From: Nemertoderma westbladi | Taxonomy: Eukaryota; Xenacoelomorpha; Nemertodermatida; Nemertodermatidae | Reading direction: 5' to 3' | Length of the DNA stretch: 33,731 bases | NCBI GenBank assembly: GCA_032718475.1 | Contig: JAUCBJ010003124.1 | Location: forward strand, 1-33,731 | Shown here: piece after piece, positions 20,116 to 29,062 of the stretch | How the letters are laid out: each line of letters starts with the position of its first letter | How positions within the stretch are numbered: position 1 is the first letter of the stretch | Position numbers and translations under genes: made by a program | Notes under the pieces: model-generated | Told to the model about the DNA's origin: nothing | The model's database searches: none | Seen by the model: only the letters and a program-made list of their open reading frames with translations

Positions 20116-20455
20116 TTGTACAGTACAATCCTGTAAAAGCATTTGGAATTAACACCAGAGCCATATTCCTCCATTTCCAAAGCAAGAGGCAGCTTGAGGA
20201 ATAATCAAGCTGACAGCCACCTGACATATCCTGTCACCTTTTCAGAGTACATCACCACTGTTCCTGCGCGCGAGCTGGGGGGAGATCTTCTCTGTGCTGG
20301 GGGTAAGAGCGCGTAAGAAAAGGGGGGAGAGGGGAAAAAAAGGGGATCTATAAATAGCATCCAATGGGACGCCTCTATTTTACGACCCTTCTATACTGTA
20401 AACATACAGCTGTCTACCTTATTGAGAAGTGGTAATACTACTTAATAGTTGCTAA
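20116..20455. other. Unique spacer between two arrays
   Basis: A + frame of about 60 codons from roughly 20140 (LELTPEPYSSISKARG...) ends at TAA near 20316 and may be chance. A purine-rich GGGGGGAGAGGGG block lies around 20324-20345. No family was recognised. Confidence 0.35.
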
Positions 20456-20459
20456 ACTT

Positions 20460-21770
20460 ACCCCCACCCCCACCTCCACCCACCTATCATTACACACCTA
20501 CTGTACTTAACAATACATACACCCATTCCAACATACCCACTTACACGTACCCTCCCACCCATCTAAGCACGTCGACTTAACTGCACCCATCCACCCACCT
20601 AAGCACACCTACTTAACCGCACCCACCTAAGCACGTATACCCACACCCACCCACCTACCTAAGCACATCTACTTAACTGCACCCACCCACCCTCCTAAGC
20701 ACGTCTACTTAACCGCACCCACCCACCAACCAAAAAACGTATAGTTAACCACACCCAGCCACCCTCCCACCTAATCACATCGACTTAACCACACCCTCCC
20801 ACCCACCTAAGCACACCTATTTAACCGCACCCACCCACCCACCTAAGCATAACTACTTAACCGCACCCACCCACCCTCCTAAGCACGTCTACCTAACCGC
20901 ACCCATCCACCTACATAAGCACGACTACTTAACCACACCCACCCACACACCTAAGCACGTCTACTTACCCGCACCCACCCACCCACCTAAACACGTCTAC
21001 TTAAAAGCACCCACCCACCCACCTAAGCACGTGTACTTAACCGCACCCACCCACCCACCTAAGCACGTATACTTACCCACACCCACCCACCCACCTAAGC
21101 ACACCTACTTAACCGCACCCACCCACCCTCCAAAGGAGGTCTACTTAACCGCACCCACCCACCCACCTAAGCACACCTACTTAACCGCACCCACTCACCT
21201 ACATAAGAACGTCTACTTAACCGCACCCACCGACCCACCTAAGCACACCTACTTAACCGCACCCACCCACCTATATAAGCACGTCTACTTAACCGCACCC
21301 ACCCACCCTCCTAAGCACGTCTACGTAACCGCACCCACCCACCCACCTAAGCACGTGTACTTAACCGCAAACACCCACGCACCCACCTAAGCACATCGAC
21401 TTAACCGCACCCACCCACCCACCTAAGCACACCTAATTAACCGCACCCACCCACCCTCCTAAGCACGTCTACTTAACCGCACCCACCCACCAACCTAAGC
21501 ACGTCTACTTAACCGCACGTGTACTTAACCGCAAACACCCACCCACGCACCTAAGCACATCGACTTAACCGCACCCTACCACCCAACCGACCTAAGCACA
21601 CCTACTTAACCGCACCCACCCACCCTCCTAAGCACGTCTACTTAACCGCACCCACCCACCAACCTAAGCACGTCTACTTAACCGCACCCACACACCAAAC
21701 TAAGCAAGCACGTCTACTTAACCGCACCCAACCTCCCCTACCCCTACACACTAATTACCCGCACTCACCT
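20460..21770. repeat. C-rich 36-bp minisatellite (CCCACC blocks)
   Basis: Units of about 36 bp built of ACTTAACCGC, ACCCACCCACCC and ACCTAAGCACGTCT run from about 20460 to 21770, with degeneration at both edges. The complementary strand has runs of GGGTGGGTGGGT and could form G-quadruplexes. Because 36 is a multiple of three, a stretch at 21031-21390 reads as a 12-residue repeat (YLTAPTHPPKHV); it is not judged a gene. Confidence 0.92.
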
Positions 21771-21860
21771 ACCCCTACCCACTCTCCCTCCCTCCCACAC
21801 CCTATTTACCCGCACCGACCGCCCGAACCTAACAAACACACCCACCCCTACTTTTTCTAC

Positions 21861-21865
21861 GTTAT
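21861..21865. repeat. Target-site duplication GTTAT (left)
   Basis: GTTAT precedes the 5' LTR and recurs immediately after the 3' LTR at 28431-28435, as expected of integrase-mediated insertion. Confidence 0.88.
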
Positions 21866-22412
21866 TGTTAGCTTATCCAATTCCGCTAACCAAACCCCAT
21901 AGAGTGAGCCGTTGAGCAATATTGGGAGCACGAGGTTGATTACCAATCAACCTCGTGTCACCCCAGTAAACGGGGACAATAGGCCCCAAAGGAGACACAC
22001 ACAATAAGGGTCAGGGGCCAAACCCCTAACAGAGAGAGAACAACAGGGGCAACGGGAAACACACCAGGGAAGGTGAAAGGGCGAGAAGTGGGATATTAGT
22101 CAATGGGGGGACAGCATCGACTAGGTACAGTAATATGGCCAACTGTGCAGTACATATATTACCTGTTGGTGCTTCCCTATTCAGTCAGTTTACTCAGTCA
22201 GATCAGTAGGGTGGAACGGTGACTTCTATCACCGTCCGCTACCGCCATCATACTTATCTACCGGTAACCGTGTCATACTATACTATATATATCAACTATA
22301 TTATACCTTATACATATAACCGAACACCAGAACTCTTTTACCTTTCACACACGGCGGGGACGCGTAGATAGAAAACCCAACGGATAAACCGGGATCCGTA
22401 GATCCCGTCACA
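21866..22412 (+). repeat. 5' long terminal repeat (547 bp)
   Basis: TG...CA ends. Contains a CACGAGGTTGAT-ACC-ATCAACCTCGTG hairpin (about 21928-21960) and a TATA-rich segment (TATACTATATATATC, about 22278) that may be the promoter. One mismatch to the 3' copy. Confidence 0.93.
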
Positions 22413-22513
22413 GTGATAGAATTAGATCCACCCAGCTGCCCTGACAGTGATAGAATCCTAGCAGCTGCCCTAACAGTCTGACAGTGATAGAACTAGATCC
22501 AACCAACTGACAG
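22413..22513 (+). repeat. Three degenerate copies of the segment next to the 5' LTR
   Basis: GTGATAGAA starts at 22413, 22447 and 22484, each followed by variants of (T/C)(T/C)AGATCCAACC and CAGCTGCCCTGACA. A primer-binding site should lie at 22413, but no canonical TGG start (tRNA 3' CCA complement) is present. Confidence 0.7.
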
Positions 22514-22542
22514 ACTGTGGCTGCCAGCCACCAAAGACAAAG

Positions 22543-23784
22543 ATGAGCCGAATAGGAGAGACGACGCCGCCGTGGACCCCGGACGACAACCTAACGATCC
22601 GCGAGGCCGCGGCGAGACGGCATCGACCCACGACGCCGGATCCGTCGACTACAGACAATCCGGCAATCCAAACGGAGGGGGGCCGTCTACAACGAGAAGG
22701 AAGAGACGAGTCGGGAGTCGAAAGGGAGAAAGACGAGTCGACGCGGAGCAAGGGTCGACGTACCGATGTCGCCGGCCAGCCACAGGCCGAGGACGACGAA
22801 CGGTCCACCGGAACGGCGACGGTGGGGCCGTCGGTACGACGACGGACCCGGAGAGACGGAAGAGAGGTCGGCGACGAGGACATCGGGGTTTCTGATCGAC
22901 TTCGACGAGCCTACCTCGCGACCAGGGAGCGACTGAGAGAGGCCAAAGGAGGGGCGAAGATAGACGAGGTGAGACTGAGGAGACGACTAGGTAAGTCGAA
23001 CAGATACTTTGATTACCTAGTGCGTTCTGGGCAGGGAGAACTAGCCGAGGAGAGGGCGAGGGGAGTTGTCAACGAACTGATTGAACTATGGGAGTGCAGG
23101 GGTATGCAGCCTAGTGTAGTGTACATAGGGCCATACTTAGTCGATGCCTGGGGAGTAAAATTAGTGGGTTGGAGGAGACTGCAGGAGGGCGAATCCGAGG
23201 TTAACTCCGAGGATTCGGTCTCGTCGGTCGGAAGAAGTTCCGGGAAGTGGGGGAAAGTTGGTAGGACGGAGGGGCGACGGGAGTCCGTCGCAACCAATAA
23301 GTCTGCTACATCCTCCGCAAAAGAAAGAAGGGTGCGAGAGAGTGAACGCATGGCGTATAAATTAGAAATGGCGGCGGCAGAGCGGAAACAGTTAGAGGGG
23401 CAATTGAGGGAAGAAACCGCATTATTAGAGTTGGTAAGGGAGGATAGAGCGAGAGCCGAGAGGGCCGCGAGAAGCCTTAGGGAGGTGAGAATAGAGAGCG
23501 AGCTGGCGAGTCGATCTGAGATGCTTGCGAGAGAGACGGCCGAGCGAGATTTGCGAGCGTGCAGAGAGAGAGAGATAAAGCAAGAGCGTAAGCGGAATGT
23601 TGTACATATCCGGCTGGCGGTGCTTGGGCTACATCGGGCCAAACTAAAGCAGCGCCGACTAGAACTGGCGCGGTTGGAGATATCAGAGAGTGAGCCCCCA
23701 CTCACAGGCACCGGGCGGGAGAACCAGAACTGGTGTAGCCGTACGGGCGGGGGGGGGGGGGGGGGGGTAGCAGTAGTACATTAG
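22543..23784 (+). CDS. Gag-like ORF, first segment (Arg/Glu-rich, coiled coil)
   Basis: ATG 130 bp after the 5' LTR. The first 125 residues are disordered and rich in R, T, P, D. About residues 140-205 form an ordered block containing LGKSNRYFDYLVRSGQGELA and GPYLVDAWGVKLVGW, a possible capsid-like or helical domain I cannot assign. About 260-385 are a long Arg/Glu coiled coil. At residue 403 the frame runs into 19 G (23749-23767) and terminates soon after; the adjacent reading phase continues openly for 600 bp, so the true product is probably longer. Much higher in G and C than the host exons. Position and composition suggest a gag-like role; this is inference. Confidence 0.6.
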   Translation: MSRIGETTPPWTPDDNLTIREAAARRHRPTTPDPSTTDNPAIQTEGGRLQREGRDESGVEREKDESTRSKGRRTDVAGQPQAEDDERSTGTATVGPSVRRRTRRDGREVGDEDIGVSDRLRRAYLATRERLREAKGGAKIDEVRLRRRLGKSNRYFDYLVRSGQGELAEERARGVVNELIELWECRGMQPSVVYIGPYLVDAWGVKLVGWRRLQEGESEVNSEDSVSSVGRSSGKWGKVGRTEGRRESVATNKSATSSAKERRVRESERMAYKLEMAAAERKQLEGQLREETALLELVREDRARAERAARSLREVRIESELASRSEMLARETAERDLRACREREIKQERKRNVVHIRLAVLGLHRAKLKQRRLELARLEISESEPPLTGTGRENQNWCSRTGGGGGGGVAVVH

Positions 23785-24395
23785 AAGTAGTTAATATTAA
23801 TAGTACCGTAGTAAATAACCCTAATCCCTTTATTACAGGAAATATTTTACCCAGTAATTTAAATTTAAATTCAAATAATAATATTAATTCAAATATTCAG
23901 AATAATTCAAATAATTCTAATTTAAATAATTTAAATCCCGTTTCAAATTCTAATAATTTAATTAATTTAACAAATAATATTGGGAATGGTGCTATTAATA
24001 TGAGCGTGTCGGACGTACATAACCCGGCAGACGGGGGCCTGGTAGGCCACGCAGTTAGTAGGCAGGAGGTGGCGGGGTTGAGCCAACCCGACGGCGGCCT
24101 GGTAGGCCACGTAGTTGGTAGGCAGGAGGTAGCGGGGTTGAGCCAACCCGAAGTGGGCCTGGTGGGCCACGCAGTAGTCGAGAGAGAGGCGGGGGTGAAT
24201 AGACCCAGCCGTAGTGAAGACAGTGCGTCGACTAGAGAGGGGTGTAGAGACGAAGTAAGAGATAGTGAAGTTAGATGTGGCGAGTGGGGGGGGGGGGGGG
24301 GGGGGCTACCGGCGCCCCACCACATAAGATTAGTGGTGAGAGAGGGGGGCAGAGAATGCCCCACAAGAGGGACGCAGAAGTGTAGTAAGAGATAG
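23769..24395 (+). CDS. Gag-like ORF, second segment (Asn-rich, then 20-residue repeats)
   Basis: Open in the phase next to the first segment, entered across the poly-G tract. It opens with an Asn/Ser/Leu-rich low-complexity stretch of about 75 residues (for example NLNLNSNNNINSNIQNNSNN), then three 60-bp tandem repeats (CCTGGTAGGCCAC at 24038, 24098, 24158) encoding GGLVGHAVSRQEVAGLSQPD-type units. A 20-G tract at 24286-24305 lies inside. No independent start is needed if the ribosome or the true sequence shifts at 23749-23767. Confidence 0.5.
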   Translation, partial: SSSTLEVVNINSTVVNNPNPFITGNILPSNLNLNSNNNINSNIQNNSNNSNLNNLNPVSNSNNLINLTNNIGNGAINMSVSDVHNPADGGLVGHAVSRQEVAGLSQPDGGLVGHVVGRQEVAGLSQPEVGLVGHAVVEREAGVNRPSRSEDSASTREGCRDEVRDSEVRCGEWGGGGGGLPAPHHIRLVVREGGRECPTRGTQKCSKR

Positions 24396-24480
24396 TGAAG
24401 TTAGAAGTGGCGGGTGGGGGGGGGGGGGCTACGGACACCCCACCGCGAGAAGTTAGTAGAGAGAGAGGGGGGGCAGAGAG
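24257..24480 (+). repeat. About 130-bp tandem duplication, each copy with a poly-G tract
   Basis: AGTAAGAGATAGTGAAGTTAG starts near 24257 and 24386 and is followed in both by GTGGCG.GTGGG(n)CTACGGACACCCCACC-like sequence and a GAGAGAGGGGGGCAGAGA block. The G tracts are 20 and 13 long. Confidence 0.8.
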
Positions 24481-24994
24481 TGTCCCACAGCCGTCAGCGG
24501 ATAATGCGCGGGCCGAATCAGGTAAACCGCAACACCCGGCGACGGAGAGTAATGGGGGGGTTGCGAGTACCCCCAGCGGCGTGCGATCGAGCAGAGAGAG
24601 GCAGGTTGACGTCGCGAGAGGGCAGACGAAGCGTCGAGCCCGATCAGAAGAAAGAAGAAGAACAATGGAGTTTAACCGGGAGGTCGACGAGAGATCTCAC
24701 GAGCGGGAATACTGCACTGTGAAGAGAAGAAGAGAAGATAGTAGGAGAAGTGTCGCCACGAACGATAGCAGTGCGAGGACGGATAACGGACCGTCGATAG
24801 TAGAGATGGAGTTAGGGAGTCAGTGGGGTCGAACTTCGGGAGATTGCCGTCGCCCCGGAGAAACGCACCGCACGCCAAGAGAGGGGTACGGGACGTACCG
24901 ATATAAAGTTGGGAACAGGAGTGGGGATCGAAGAGAAGCTTCCCGATGGGATATAGCTGCCGATCGAGAGTGCGGTAGTCGCCGGGAGATTTGA
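24395..24994 (+). CDS. Gag-like ORF, third segment (Arg/Ser/Glu-rich)
   Basis: A 199-residue frame in a third phase, beginning just before 13 G at 24416-24428. Strongly basic and polar (RSEERRRTMEFNREVDERSH, TVKRRREDSRRSV) without recognisable domain; no CCHC zinc knuckle seen. Continuous with the same compositional domain as the previous segments, so the three were probably one reading frame. Confidence 0.45.
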   Translation: MKLEVAGGGGGATDTPPREVSRERGGAESVPQPSADNARAESGKPQHPATESNGGVASTPSGVRSSRERQVDVARGQTKRRARSEERRRTMEFNREVDERSHEREYCTVKRRREDSRRSVATNDSSARTDNGPSIVEMELGSQWGRTSGDCRRPGETHRTPREGYGTYRYKVGNRSGDRREASRWDIAADRECGSRREI

Positions 24995-25164
24995 GATTCG
25001 CGAAGATTAAACTTCGGCTCGAAATGGCACATGCAGACTGCAGGACATACTGTAGGCCTTACTGCACATACTATTATAGGCCGTGCTGGGAGAGGTAGAG
25101 TAGGCGATGTGGTAGCGCGAACGACGGGATTAAACCCGGAAGTCGCGGAGTACATACCGGTAGG

Positions 25165-25192
25165 TAGGATCGGCTGGTATCACCAGCCGATC
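25165..25192. other. Perfect 11-bp hairpin at the 5' edge of the RT insert
   Basis: GATCGGCTGGT-ATC-ACCAGCCGATC forms a perfect stem immediately before the LINE-derived segment. Its last seven bases (GCCGATC, 25186-25192) recur at 26879-26885. Confidence 0.8.
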
Positions 25193-26856
25193 GCCTCAAT
25201 GGTTGGAAAGCCCACTTTGAAAAGCTCCTCAATAATGACAGGGTATTGCCTGATAACTTTATAGAAGTAAAAGTGTCTGAGTCTGTACTCCCAGATATTC
25301 CCATTGGCGATATCTCCTTTGCAGAAGTGAAGGCTGCTGCAAAGAGCATTAAGACCAATCGTGCCAGTGGAGTAGATGGTGTTCCCCCTGAGGTCTTTAA
25401 AATACCTGAGTGTTTAAAGCTCATCTATCCCATCATAGTAGACATGTACCGTACAACAAGAATCCCACAAGAAATGAAAACAAATAAGTTGGTGCCAGTT
25501 CCCAAGAAGGGCAACCTAACACTCTATGGTTCTTTTCGGGGAATCTCATTGATCTCGATTGCTGCAAAACTATACAATAGAATTCTATTAAATCGCATCA
25601 GGGATCCCATTGAGAGACTGCTACGTGGAAATCAGAATGGGTTCCGTAAAGGTCGTGGGACCATGGAGCCCATTTTGGCACTTAGAAGGATAATTGAAGA
25701 GTTATCAAAAAAGAAAGACAGGCATCTGGCTGTTATCTTTGTTGACTTCTTCAAGGCCTTTGATTCAGTCTCTCGCTCACGTATGTTCAGCATACTTTCA
25801 TTATATGGGATTCCTGATGAAATTATTGCAGCAATCAGATCAGTATATGATGGTTCGACAACATTTGTGTCTACTGTTGACGGTGACACAGAACCATTTG
25901 AAGTGTTATGGGGCGTCCTCCAAGGAGACACACTTGCACCATTCTTGTTCATTATTGTGGTTGACTATGTTCTACGCATGTCCTTAGATCATCATAATGA
26001 TGATGGGGTGATGATAACTCCACCTACTGGCTCCAGAAGTCGAGGAAATCCTGCCAAGTACCTAACTGATCTAGACTTTGCTGATGACTTAGGAGTACTC
26101 TCAGAATCATTAGAGGGAGCCCAGCGGCTCCTCAGCTCATTAGAACATGCTGCTTCTAGTGTTGGTCTTTTTATTAACTCCAGAAAGACCAAAATTCTGA
26201 CAGTTAACTTTGAAAGTCCTCAGCAAGTCTCTGATCGGATGAGCATAAGCTCAAAGGATGGTATGCTTGAGCATGTGGACGACTTCTGTTACCTGGGATC
26301 ATGGATCCGGAAGTCAGGTGAGGACCTTCGAATACGTAAGGGAAAGGCATGGGCAGCCTTGAATAGGCTTTCCAGGATTTGGAAGTCACCTAGAATTAAT
26401 CGGAAACTTAAGGTCCGATTATTTAGAGCAGCAGTAGTTCCAGTACTCCTCTACGGGAGTCCATGCTGGGCTCTAACTGCTGAGGACACCAAATCTCTGG
26501 ATGGCACATTCACAAGAATGCTACGCCGGGTACATTGTGTCAAGTACAATGCACACATCTCCAACCAGACACTATATAACATTGGAGGTGTCTCATTGGT
26601 TCCCCCAAGCTTGACACTAGAACAAAATCGCCTCCGCTTTGCAGGACATTGCTTTCGCCGTGAGGACCAGCCAGTGCATAATCTTGTACTTTGGCAGCCT
26701 CATGGAGTGAATAAGCATGGTGGACAGCCCATGACTTTCTTGAGACGCATCTTAAAGGACACTGGCCTTAAAGATGCGGATGATCTAGCAAATGTCATGG
26801 GTGATAGGGAGTTGTGGCGGTGCAATTTTGTTGACAAGCCGGCACAGCATTCTTAA
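25193..26856 (+). CDS. LINE-type (non-LTR) reverse transcriptase ORF, endonuclease domain missing
   Basis: The frame is open from just after a TAG near 25162; LINE-like protein similarity starts at about 25193 (W-K-A-H-F-E-K-L-L-N-N) and the first ATG is 25246. Counting from that ATG (536 residues): IKTNRASGVDGVPPEVFK, RT motif A VDFFKAFDSV near 166-175, motif B LQGDTLAPFLF near 225, motif C FADD at 278-281, then the thumb and a C-terminal GHCFRR...DRELWR region typical of LINE ORF2 tails. All three catalytic Asp are present. The apurinic-type endonuclease that normally precedes the RT is absent, so this is 5'-truncated. Codon use and base composition differ sharply from the GA-rich flanks, supporting a captured or inserted segment. 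A near-identical internal fragment is at 7035-7182. Confidence 0.88.
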
Positions 26857-26878
26857 AAATGCAGCTGCAATGCAGCAT

Positions 26879-27510
26879 GCCGATCCTAGTAGTAGTAGTA
26901 GGCGAGAGGTAGGTAGGCCTATATCGGTACAGCAGCATGACTATAATACACAGGGGCATAACATGTATCCAGGGGAGGGGAGAGTATACCTCAGAGAGGG
27001 CACAAAAAGAGTTAGTAGAGTTAGAAGGTGCCGGGCACAAGAGGTGCCGGGCACAAAAAGAGTTAGTAGAGTTAGAAGGTGCCGGGCACAAGAGGTGCCG
27101 GGCACAAAAAGAGTTAGTAAGAGTTAGTAGAGAGTTAGTAGAGTTAGTAAGAGTTAGTAGTAGTTCACATGATTAACGTACCCACTCTGCCGGCATTCAG
27201 AGCTTCACGTGTAGGCGAGTAGACGTAAAGGGAGTAGATGCAAAGGAGGTAAGTTAGAGATAGAGTAGAGTAGTAGAGAGGGTACATAGGGTACCAGTGA
27301 GTAGAAGAGTAGAGACGGGCACGTAGGGTGCCAGGTAGTAAAGTTGGAGAGTTAGAGGTAGTAGAGTAGAGCAGAGAGGGCACATAGGGTGCCAGGTAGT
27401 AGAGTTAGAGAGTTGGTAGACTCAAAGGAGTCAAGTAGAGTTAGTAGAAGTAGAGAGCTAGTAGGAGTTAGTTAGACTTAGTAGTTCTAGTTAGAGTTAG
27501 TAAGCAGTAG
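26879..27510 (+). repeat. Purine-rich GTTAGTA / GGTGCCGGGCAC repeats of the LTR element
   Basis: A 51-bp unit (AAAAAGAGTTAGTAGAGTT ... GGTGCCGGGCACAAGAGGTG) starts at about 27004, 27055 and 27106; looser GAGTTAGTAG and AGAGAGGGCACATAGGGTGCC copies follow to about 27500. Not coding as far as can be seen. Confidence 0.75.
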
Positions 27511-27871
27511 GTAGATGGTATGATAGCACAGGGGTAGCATTAGAGATTAGGGCCTTAGGGAGGGCAAGAGAGATAGCGAGAGGTGGTATGGAGATAGTGT
27601 GGAGAGAGTGTGGGCGCAATTCAAGCGTGGGGGGGAGGAGAGGAAGAGTAGAGTCAGGGCGAAAGTGTTGGGGAAACAAAAGTTGTGTGAGAGAAGCGCA
27701 CGATAGGCCCGACACGAAACACCAGAGGGTAGCAATATCATACCCATAGGGAGCGGCCCGGAAAGCCGGCTCCGAAAGAAAATAACCCACCCCACACCCG
27801 ATACTAGATCGGGATCCAGCGGAATTGTAGCGCACTTTTTGGTGGATGCTATCTTCTCACCGGGAAGATAG
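27511..27871 (+). other. LTR-element 3' internal region
   Basis: GA-rich, no domain recognised. Ends with GATGCTATCTTCTCACCGGG, whose GCTATCTTC pairs with GAAGATAGC at 27864-27872 as a short hairpin just before the purine tract. Confidence 0.5.
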
Positions 27872-27874
27872 CAT

Positions 27875-27883
27875 GGGGGGGAG
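27875..27883 (+). promoter_or_regulatory. Polypurine tract (plus-strand primer site)
   Basis: GGGGGGGAG lies directly against the TG of the 3' LTR, the position and composition expected of the plus-strand primer. Confidence 0.75.
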
Positions 27884-28430
27884 TGTTAGCTTATCCAATT
27901 CCGCTAACCAAACCCCATAGAGTGAGCCGTTGAGCAATATTGGGAGCACGAGGTTGATTACCAATCAACCTCGTGTCACCCCAGTAAACGGGGACAATAG
28001 GCCCCAAAGGAGACACACACAATAAGGGTCAGGGGCCAAACCCCTAACAGAGAGAGAACAACAGGGGCAACGGGAAACACACCAGGGAAGGTGAAAGGGC
28101 GAGAAGTGGGATATTAGCCAATGGGGGGACAGCATCGACTAGGTACAGTAATATGGCCAACTGTGCAGTACATATATTACCTGTTGGTGCTTCCCTATTC
28201 AGTCAGTTTACTCAGTCAGATCAGTAGGGTGGAACGGTGACTTCTATCACCGTCCGCTACCGCCATCATACTTATCTACCGGTAACCGTGTCATACTATA
28301 CTATATATATCAACTATATTATACCTTATACATATAACCGAACACCAGAACTCTTTTACCTTTCACACACGGCGGGGACGCGTAGATAGAAAACCCAACG
28401 GATAAACCGGGATCCGTAGATCCCGTCACA
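27884..28430 (+). repeat. 3' long terminal repeat (547 bp)
   Basis: Same length as the 5' LTR with one substitution (28118). Followed by the GTTAT duplication at 28431-28435. Confidence 0.93.
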
Positions 28431-28435
28431 GTTAT

Positions 28436-28882
28436 TCAGACTCCACGGCAAACATTCTCGGAGCAATCATGCCGGACCAGAAATTTGCAAAAACGGAAAA
28501 CAGGGACAGTTTTCGCCAAAACCTTTTTTACAAGAATTTAATTATAATATCGTAAACATCACTGCACAAAAACCTAATTTGTTTCAAATTTATTTCACTG
28601 GCATACATAGCATTGCAGGTAGGACACCATTACGTGGCTCCTAATATGTTTCAATTATGTTGCAATTTTGTTTCAACTAACAGAGAGATACTCTAGTGGC
28701 AGTACGCGCGCGTTACCCAATTAAAATGAAAATTTTTCATGAAAAGTATAAAATTTAAAAATATAAAGTTTTTATATAAATTTTTTTGACTATAGAATTC
28801 AATGACATAAAATTATGTTTTGTTATCGCGATTTGGACCACGCTTACAATTTTTTCAATATTAATCCTAATTTGCAACTCAC
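28436..28882. other. Intron-like sequence between the LTR element and the CAP first exon
   Basis: AT-rich after a moderately GC stretch at 28436-28540. The minus strand there reads CKFLVRHDCSENV in one frame, faintly like the CAP C.F.H....ENV segment, but without convincing splice sites, so it was not called. Confidence 0.4.
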
Positions 28883-29062
28883 CAAAGATGGTAGGGGTGT
28901 GATCGGTTGGGGCAGGGGTGTGCCATCAGCGATGGTACCAGAGAGAGTGGACCTGTAGTTATTGTGGGAGCTGAGTATAGCTTGTTTTTCGGATTTTTTG
29001 ATAGCCGATTTTGCCAAGTGAGGGCACAGAAGCACAACTGTGATGATCCCCAGAAGTTTCAT
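28883..29062 (-). CDS. First coding exon of a secreted CAP-domain protein
   Basis: ATG at 29062 begins a clear signal peptide (MKLLGIITVVLLCPHLAKS), then AIKKSEKQAILSSHNNYRS, the CAP N-terminal helix with the conserved H-N-x-Y-R, then a Pro-rich segment. The donor is CTTTG/GTGAGT at 28883/28882, phase 0; the exon is 60 codons. The next CAP exon must begin in phase 0 and end in phase 1 to reach 10047; it was not found in the intervening 18.8 kb, which is filled with satellites and transposons. CAP proteins are secreted defence, venom or reproductive proteins in animals; the specific role here is unknown. Confidence 0.72.

Larger units (their letters stand above)
21866..28430 (+). mobile_element. 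Young LTR retrotransposon carrying a LINE-type reverse transcriptase
   Basis: Two 547-bp direct repeats (21866-22412 and 27884-28430) begin TGTTAGC, end GTCACA, differ at a single base (T at 22100, C at 28118) and are flanked by GTTAT. Internal parts in order: a threefold PBS-zone repeat, a gag-like frame in three segments, a LINE-type RT ORF between GCCGATC repeats, a purine-rich GTTAGTA/GGTGCCGGGCAC region, and a 3' purine tract. No aspartic protease, RNase H, integrase or LTR-type RT was recognised. It is probably non-autonomous, and sits in the long stretch between the two CAP exons. Confidence 0.85.

Noticed and set aside
21031-21390. 119-residue repetitive proline/threonine-rich frame
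   Set aside because: A 36-bp minisatellite is divisible by three, so any stop-free phase stays open; no start context or unique sequence.
22470-25424. Several minus-strand open frames in the LTR element
   Set aside because: They are antisense shadows of GC-rich, Arg/Glu-coding plus-strand frames and of the RT.
21866-28430. Interpretation as an endogenous retrovirus
   Set aside because: No envelope, protease, integrase or retroviral-type polymerase was recognised; the RT is of LINE type.
28436-28540. Candidate CAP middle exon (CKFLVRHDCSENV on minus)
   Set aside because: No convincing acceptor or phase-1 donor, lacks the W-D...L-A helix, and the similarity is a few residues only.
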